A DNA stretch of 64,000 bases. It comes from Dactylosporangium aurantiacum (GTDB lineage: Bacteria > Actinomycetota > Actinomycetes > Mycobacteriales > Micromonosporaceae). Both the position numbers and the translations under genes were made by a program. This document shows, one piece after another, positions 58,790 to 64,000 of the stretch; position 1 is the first letter of the stretch; every line of letters starts with the position of its first letter. Below the pieces are notes generated by a model that made no database searches, was not told the DNA's origin, and saw only the letters and a program-made list of their open reading frames with translations. The stretch lies in NCBI RefSeq assembly GCF_000716715.1, contig NZ_JNYJ01000059.1, positions 3,648-67,647 on the forward strand, given 5' to 3'.

Positions 58790-59910
58790 ATGTTCCTCGC
58801 GCTGCGCGAGCTGCGGTTCGCGCGTTGGCGGTTCACGCTCATGGGCAGCGTCGTCGCCCTGATCGCGGTCCTGGTCGTCCTGTTGTCCGGGCTGTCCTCG
58901 GGCCTGGTCAACGACGGCGTGTCGGGCCTGCGCCGGCTCCCGGTGACCGCCTTCGCCTTCGACCCGGACGTCAAGCTCGACTCGGCGTTCTCCCGTAGCG
59001 TGGTGAGCCGCGGGCAGGTCGACACGTGGCGCCGGCAGCCGGGCGTGCGCGACGCCGCCCTGTTCGGCAACATGCTCGCCAACGCCCGCAGCGACCGGGG
59101 CGTGCCCATCGACCTGGCCCTCTTCGGCGTCGAGCCGGACTCGTTCCTGGCACCCGCCCCGGCCGAAGGCACCGGGCTCGGCAGCGCCGACGGCATCGTG
59201 GTGTCCCGGACCGCGATCGAGGCCGGCCTGCGGCTCGGCGACACCGTCATCATCGACCGGATCGGCACCCGGCTGACCGTGGTCGGCTCGACCGGCGACC
59301 AGCGCACCTACGGCCACGTCGACGTCGCGTACCTGCCACTGGCCACCTGGCAGCGGCTGCACCAGGGCGCCGGCCCGGGCGAAGCGCTGCGCGCCGGCGC
59401 GGCCAACGAGGCCACCGCGGTCGCCGTCCAGGCCGACGACGGCGCCGACCTCGCCGCCGCCGACGCCGCCGCCGGCACGACCAGCTACCGCAAGACGCAG
59501 GCCTACGGGGCCTCCCCCGGCTACACCGCGGAGACCTCGACGCTGCAGCTCATCCAGGTCTTCCTCTACGCGATCTCGGCGCTGGTGGTCGGCGCGTTCT
59601 TCACCGTGTGGACCATCAACCGCCGGCACGAGCTCGCCGTGCTGCGCGCGATGGGCGCGGCCAGGGCGTACCTGCTGCGCGACGGCCTGGTCCAGGCGCT
59701 GGTGGTGCTCGGCGCCTCGATCGGCGCCGGGGTCGCGGCCGGCGTCGGCCTCGGCGGGCTGATCAGCGGCAGCGACGTGCCGTTCGCGATCGAGGCGCCC
59801 GCGGTGACGGTGGCCGTGCTGCTGCTGGCCGCCCTCGGCCTGATCGGCGCGGCCTTCGCCATCGTCCGGGTCGCCGCCGTCGATCCCCTCACCGCCCTGG
59901 GAGCCCACCG

Positions 59911-59914
<4 letters not shown>
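58790..59914 (+). CDS. FtsX-like ABC transporter permease
   Basis: A 374-residue protein with an N-terminal membrane helix after MFLALRELRFARWRFTLMG, a large extracellular domain, and three C-terminal helices with the FtsX-family loop RRHELAVLRAMGAARAYLLRDGLVQA. This is a MacB/DevC-type arrangement, usually paired with an ATPase such as the next gene. It has GGAAGGAG upstream of the ATG at 58790. Its stop overlaps the start of the ATPase (ATGA). The likely role is efflux of a toxic or envelope-active compound, induced when the TetR repressor is released. Confidence 0.9.
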
Positions 59915-60594
<680 letters not shown>

Positions 60595-60614
60595 CGCAGA
60601 CGGAAGGAGGGTTC

Positions 60615-61211
60615 GTGCCGCGTATCGACGCGCCCACCATCCCTGAGCACCGGGCACAACGCCGCCGGGCCCTCCTCGACGCCGCGCGGGCGCTCCTGGC
60701 CGAGCAGCCGCACCAGCCACCGACCCTCGCCGCGGTGGCGACCCGGGCCGCACTGCCCCGCTCGTCGGTGTACGAGTACTTCCCGTCCCGCCGGGACCTG
60801 CTGCTCGAGCTGGTGCAGGAGGTCCTGCCGAACTGGTCCCGGCGGGTCACCGCCGCCATGGCCGCCGCCGGCGACCCGGGCGGGAAGGTGCTGGCGTATG
60901 TCACCGCCAACCTGCGCCTGGTCGCCGAGGGCGAGCACGCGCTGGCCACCGCGTTGATCCAGTCGGTGCCGGGCGAGCAGGTCAACGCCAGCACGCACCG
61001 CATGCACGAGCAGATGAGCCAGCCGCTGTCCGCCGCCCTCACCGAGCTGGGCCTGCCCGACCCGGACGTCACCGGGCAGCTGATCAGCTCGGTGGTCTAC
61101 ACCGCCAGCCGCATGATCGAGGCAGGCACCGACGTGGCCGACGTCGAGGCGCGGGTGCACGAGTTGCTCGCCCCGTTCCTGCTCGGCCACGCCGGCCCAC
61201 CGGCGACCTGA
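60615..61211 (+). CDS. TetR family regulator
   Basis: A 198-residue protein with a TetR helix-turn-helix near the N-terminus (LAAVATRAALPRSSVYEYFPSRRDLLLEL) and an all-helical ligand-binding part. The GTG at 60615 follows GGAAGGAGG. As the last gene of the ABC operon it probably represses its own promoter through the paired CCGAC-N5-GTCGG sites at 58726-58763. Confidence 0.92.
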   Translation: MPRIDAPTIPEHRAQRRRALLDAARALLAEQPHQPPTLAAVATRAALPRSSVYEYFPSRRDLLLELVQEVLPNWSRRVTAAMAAAGDPGGKVLAYVTANLRLVAEGEHALATALIQSVPGEQVNASTHRMHEQMSQPLSAALTELGLPDPDVTGQLISSVVYTASRMIEAGTDVADVEARVHELLAPFLLGHAGPPAT

Positions 61212-61227
61212 TCCCGCCCGGGCGTGG

Positions 61228-61620
61228 TCAGCGCCCGTGGAGGAAGTCGACCACCGCGGGGTAGAACACGTCGGGCTGCTCGATGTGGCCGAAGTGCCCG
61301 CTGCGCTCCAGCAAGGTCAGCCGCGCGCCCGGGATCGCGTCGTGCAGCAGCGCCGCCCACCGCGGACCGCAGATGACGTCGTGCGCGCCGGCCAGGACCA
61401 GCGCGGGGCGGTGACGCCCGCCAGCCGCGCCCGCAGGTCCAGCGGTGCCGGTTCCTCGCCGCGCTGCGGGTCGGACCAGGCCCGCACGGAGGCGACCAGC
61501 GGCGCGTACCGCCGCTCGTGCGTCCAGTAGTCGGCGAAGTACGCCGGCATCACGCGCCGCAGCTGCACGGTCATGGCCGCGTCGGTGGCGGTCACCGCCG
61601 CCTCGAACGCCGCCGGGACC
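61228..61620 (-). pseudogene. C-terminal remnant of an alpha/beta hydrolase
   Basis: The segment encodes about 130 residues typical of the C-terminal part of proline-iminopeptidase-type alpha/beta hydrolases: MPAYFADYW, then (after a frame change at about 61410) LVLAGAHDVICGPRW with the acid residue and SGHFGHIEQPDVF with the catalytic histidine. The nucleophile half is missing. The first part is read in frame with the sigma factor upstream, and the second part is one base out of frame, as if one C were lost from a run of C. Likely a deletion fusion in decay. Confidence 0.7.
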
Positions 61621-62198
61621 GCGGCCGCGTCGTCGTACGCGAGGTCGGCCGTCGTGCGCAGGGCGGCGGCGAGGCCGGCCCGGGCCTGGCTCAACCGGCC
61701 GCGGACGGTGCCGACGGGGATGCCGCAGACGGCGGCGATCTGCTCGTAGGACGTCACGTCGGTGCAACAGCGCAGGAGCGTGACGACGCGGACCGGCTCG
61801 GACAGCCGCCCGACGGCGTGCCAGATCCAGTCCCGCAGCGCGGCGTCCTCCGGCAGGTCCTCCGCGGTCGGCTCGGTGGTCGGCAGCGCGAACGCGGCCG
61901 GATCGCCGACCAGCACCGGGCGGGTCGCCCGTAGCCGGGCCCGGCAGCCGTTGCGCACGACGGCGCGCAGCCACCCGCCGACCGCCCCTGGGTCGCGGAC
62001 GTCGCCGATGCGCCGCACGGCCGTCAGCATCGCGTCCTGCACGGCGTCCTCGGCGTCCGGCCCGTACCCGCACAGGCTGTACGCGACGGCCTTCATGCCG
62101 GCCTCGTGCCGGGCCAGCAGCGCGCCGAGGCCGGGCACGTCGCCGGCCTGGGCGCTGCGGACCAGCTCCGCATCGGACCGCTCGCCAGCCGCCACCAC
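61317..62198 (-). CDS. ECF sigma factor fused to a hydrolase remnant
   Basis: The GTG at 62198 has GGGAGG just upstream. Residues 1 to about 185 form an ECF sigma factor: region 2 (AYSLCGYGPDAEDAVQDAMLTAVRRI) and region 4 (SYEQIAAVCGIPVGTVRGRLSQARAGL). From about residue 190 the reading continues into the middle of an alpha/beta hydrolase (MTVQLRRVMPAYFADYW), then out of frame to a stop at 61317. The fused tail replaces the SnoaL-like or other C-terminal domain usual in this sigma subgroup. The sigma part alone could still be functional. No anti-sigma gene is adjacent. Confidence 0.75.
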   Translation of the reverse strand: MVAAGERSDAELVRSAQAGDVPGLGALLARHEAGMKAVAYSLCGYGPDAEDAVQDAMLTAVRRIGDVRDPGAVGGWLRAVVRNGCRARLRATRPVLVGDPAAFALPTTEPTAEDLPEDAALRDWIWHAVGRLSEPVRVVTLLRCCTDVTSYEQIAAVCGIPVGTVRGRLSQARAGLAAALRTTADLAYDDAAAVPAAFEAAVTATDAAMTVQLRRVMPAYFADYWTHERRYAPLVASVRAWSDPQRGEEPAPLDLRARLAGVTAPRWSWPARTTSSAVRGGRRCCTTRSRARG

Positions 62199-62310
62199 GC
62201 GCTCCTCCCGCAGGCGCACCGCCCCGGCCGTCCGGCTGGCACCGAACGGCGGCGCGGGACGCTCGAGGCCCGACGCCAGCTCGGCGGTCCCCCACCACCA
62301 ACCAGGCGGG

Positions 62311-62342
62311 GCGTGCCCGGTGCCTCGCGGCACCGGACACGC
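62311..62342 (-). terminator. Terminator after the glycoside hydrolase gene
   Basis: The stem GCGTGcCCGGTGCC pairs with GGCACCGGaCACGC (13 pairs, one mismatch) around a TCGC loop. It lies 23 bp past the hydrolase stop on the minus strand, upstream of the sigma gene start. Confidence 0.88.
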
Positions 62343-62364
62343 CCCTTGGTCGGGTTGGAAGTCC

Positions 62365-64000
<1,636 letters not shown>

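Overview
This 64 kb stretch comes from a very high-GC actinomycete. GTG starts, GTGA/ATGA stop-start overlaps, class 1 PKS docking helices, a xylan-degrading secreted enzyme and a TTA leucine codon all fit a filamentous actinobacterium. A member of Micromonosporaceae is plausible, but that is inference. Positions 1 to about 55.2 kb form one large hybrid polyketide/non-ribosomal peptide/deoxysugar gene cluster that runs off the left edge. Positions 55.3-64 kb look like ordinary chromosome.

Minus-strand operon, 32.0 kb to 1: an atypical C*-A-T synthetase (frame-broken), a small protein of unknown function, a second C*-A-T synthetase with an exact aspartate specificity code, a DrrAB-type ABC exporter, a macrolide-type glycosyltransferase, an FkbM methyltransferase, an NDP-hexose 3-ketoreductase, a third C*-A-T synthetase, a three-module type I PKS and the start of another PKS. 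Both PKS genes are broken by internal deletions (181 bp in an AT, 170 bp in a KS).

Plus-strand operon, 32.2-37.1 kb: NDP-hexose 2,3-dehydratase, Asp/Glu racemase, an NRPS with half a condensation domain plus A-T whose second codon is TTA, and an MbtH-like protein. It meets a second minus-strand set (50.6 to 37.2 kb) at a strong bidirectional hairpin. That set encodes a C-A-T-C-A-T NRPS (second A domain ornithine-like), a C-A-T-C-T NRPS without a thioesterase, an O-carbamoyltransferase and a 74-residue protein. Plus-strand genes at 51-55.2 kb (MFS exporter, PadR regulator, KAS III, extra SAM synthetase) probably close the cluster.

Together the genes suggest a peptide-polyketide built with malonyl and methylmalonyl extenders, aspartate (possibly D-Asp) and an ornithine-like residue, then decorated with a 2-deoxysugar, an O-methyl and a carbamoyl group and exported. 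Genes for the first steps of sugar nucleotide synthesis and any thioesterase are not in the window. Four intergenic regions at operon heads carry related 16-17 bp motifs resembling the PAS-LuxR consensus, suggesting co-regulation.

Right of the cluster lie a PASTA lipoprotein, an ABC1/UbiB kinase, an FtsX-type ABC transporter with its own TetR gene and twin palindromic operators, a sigma-factor/hydrolase chimera that looks decayed, and the 3' part of a GH10-CBM13-GH62 secreted enzyme cut by the right edge.
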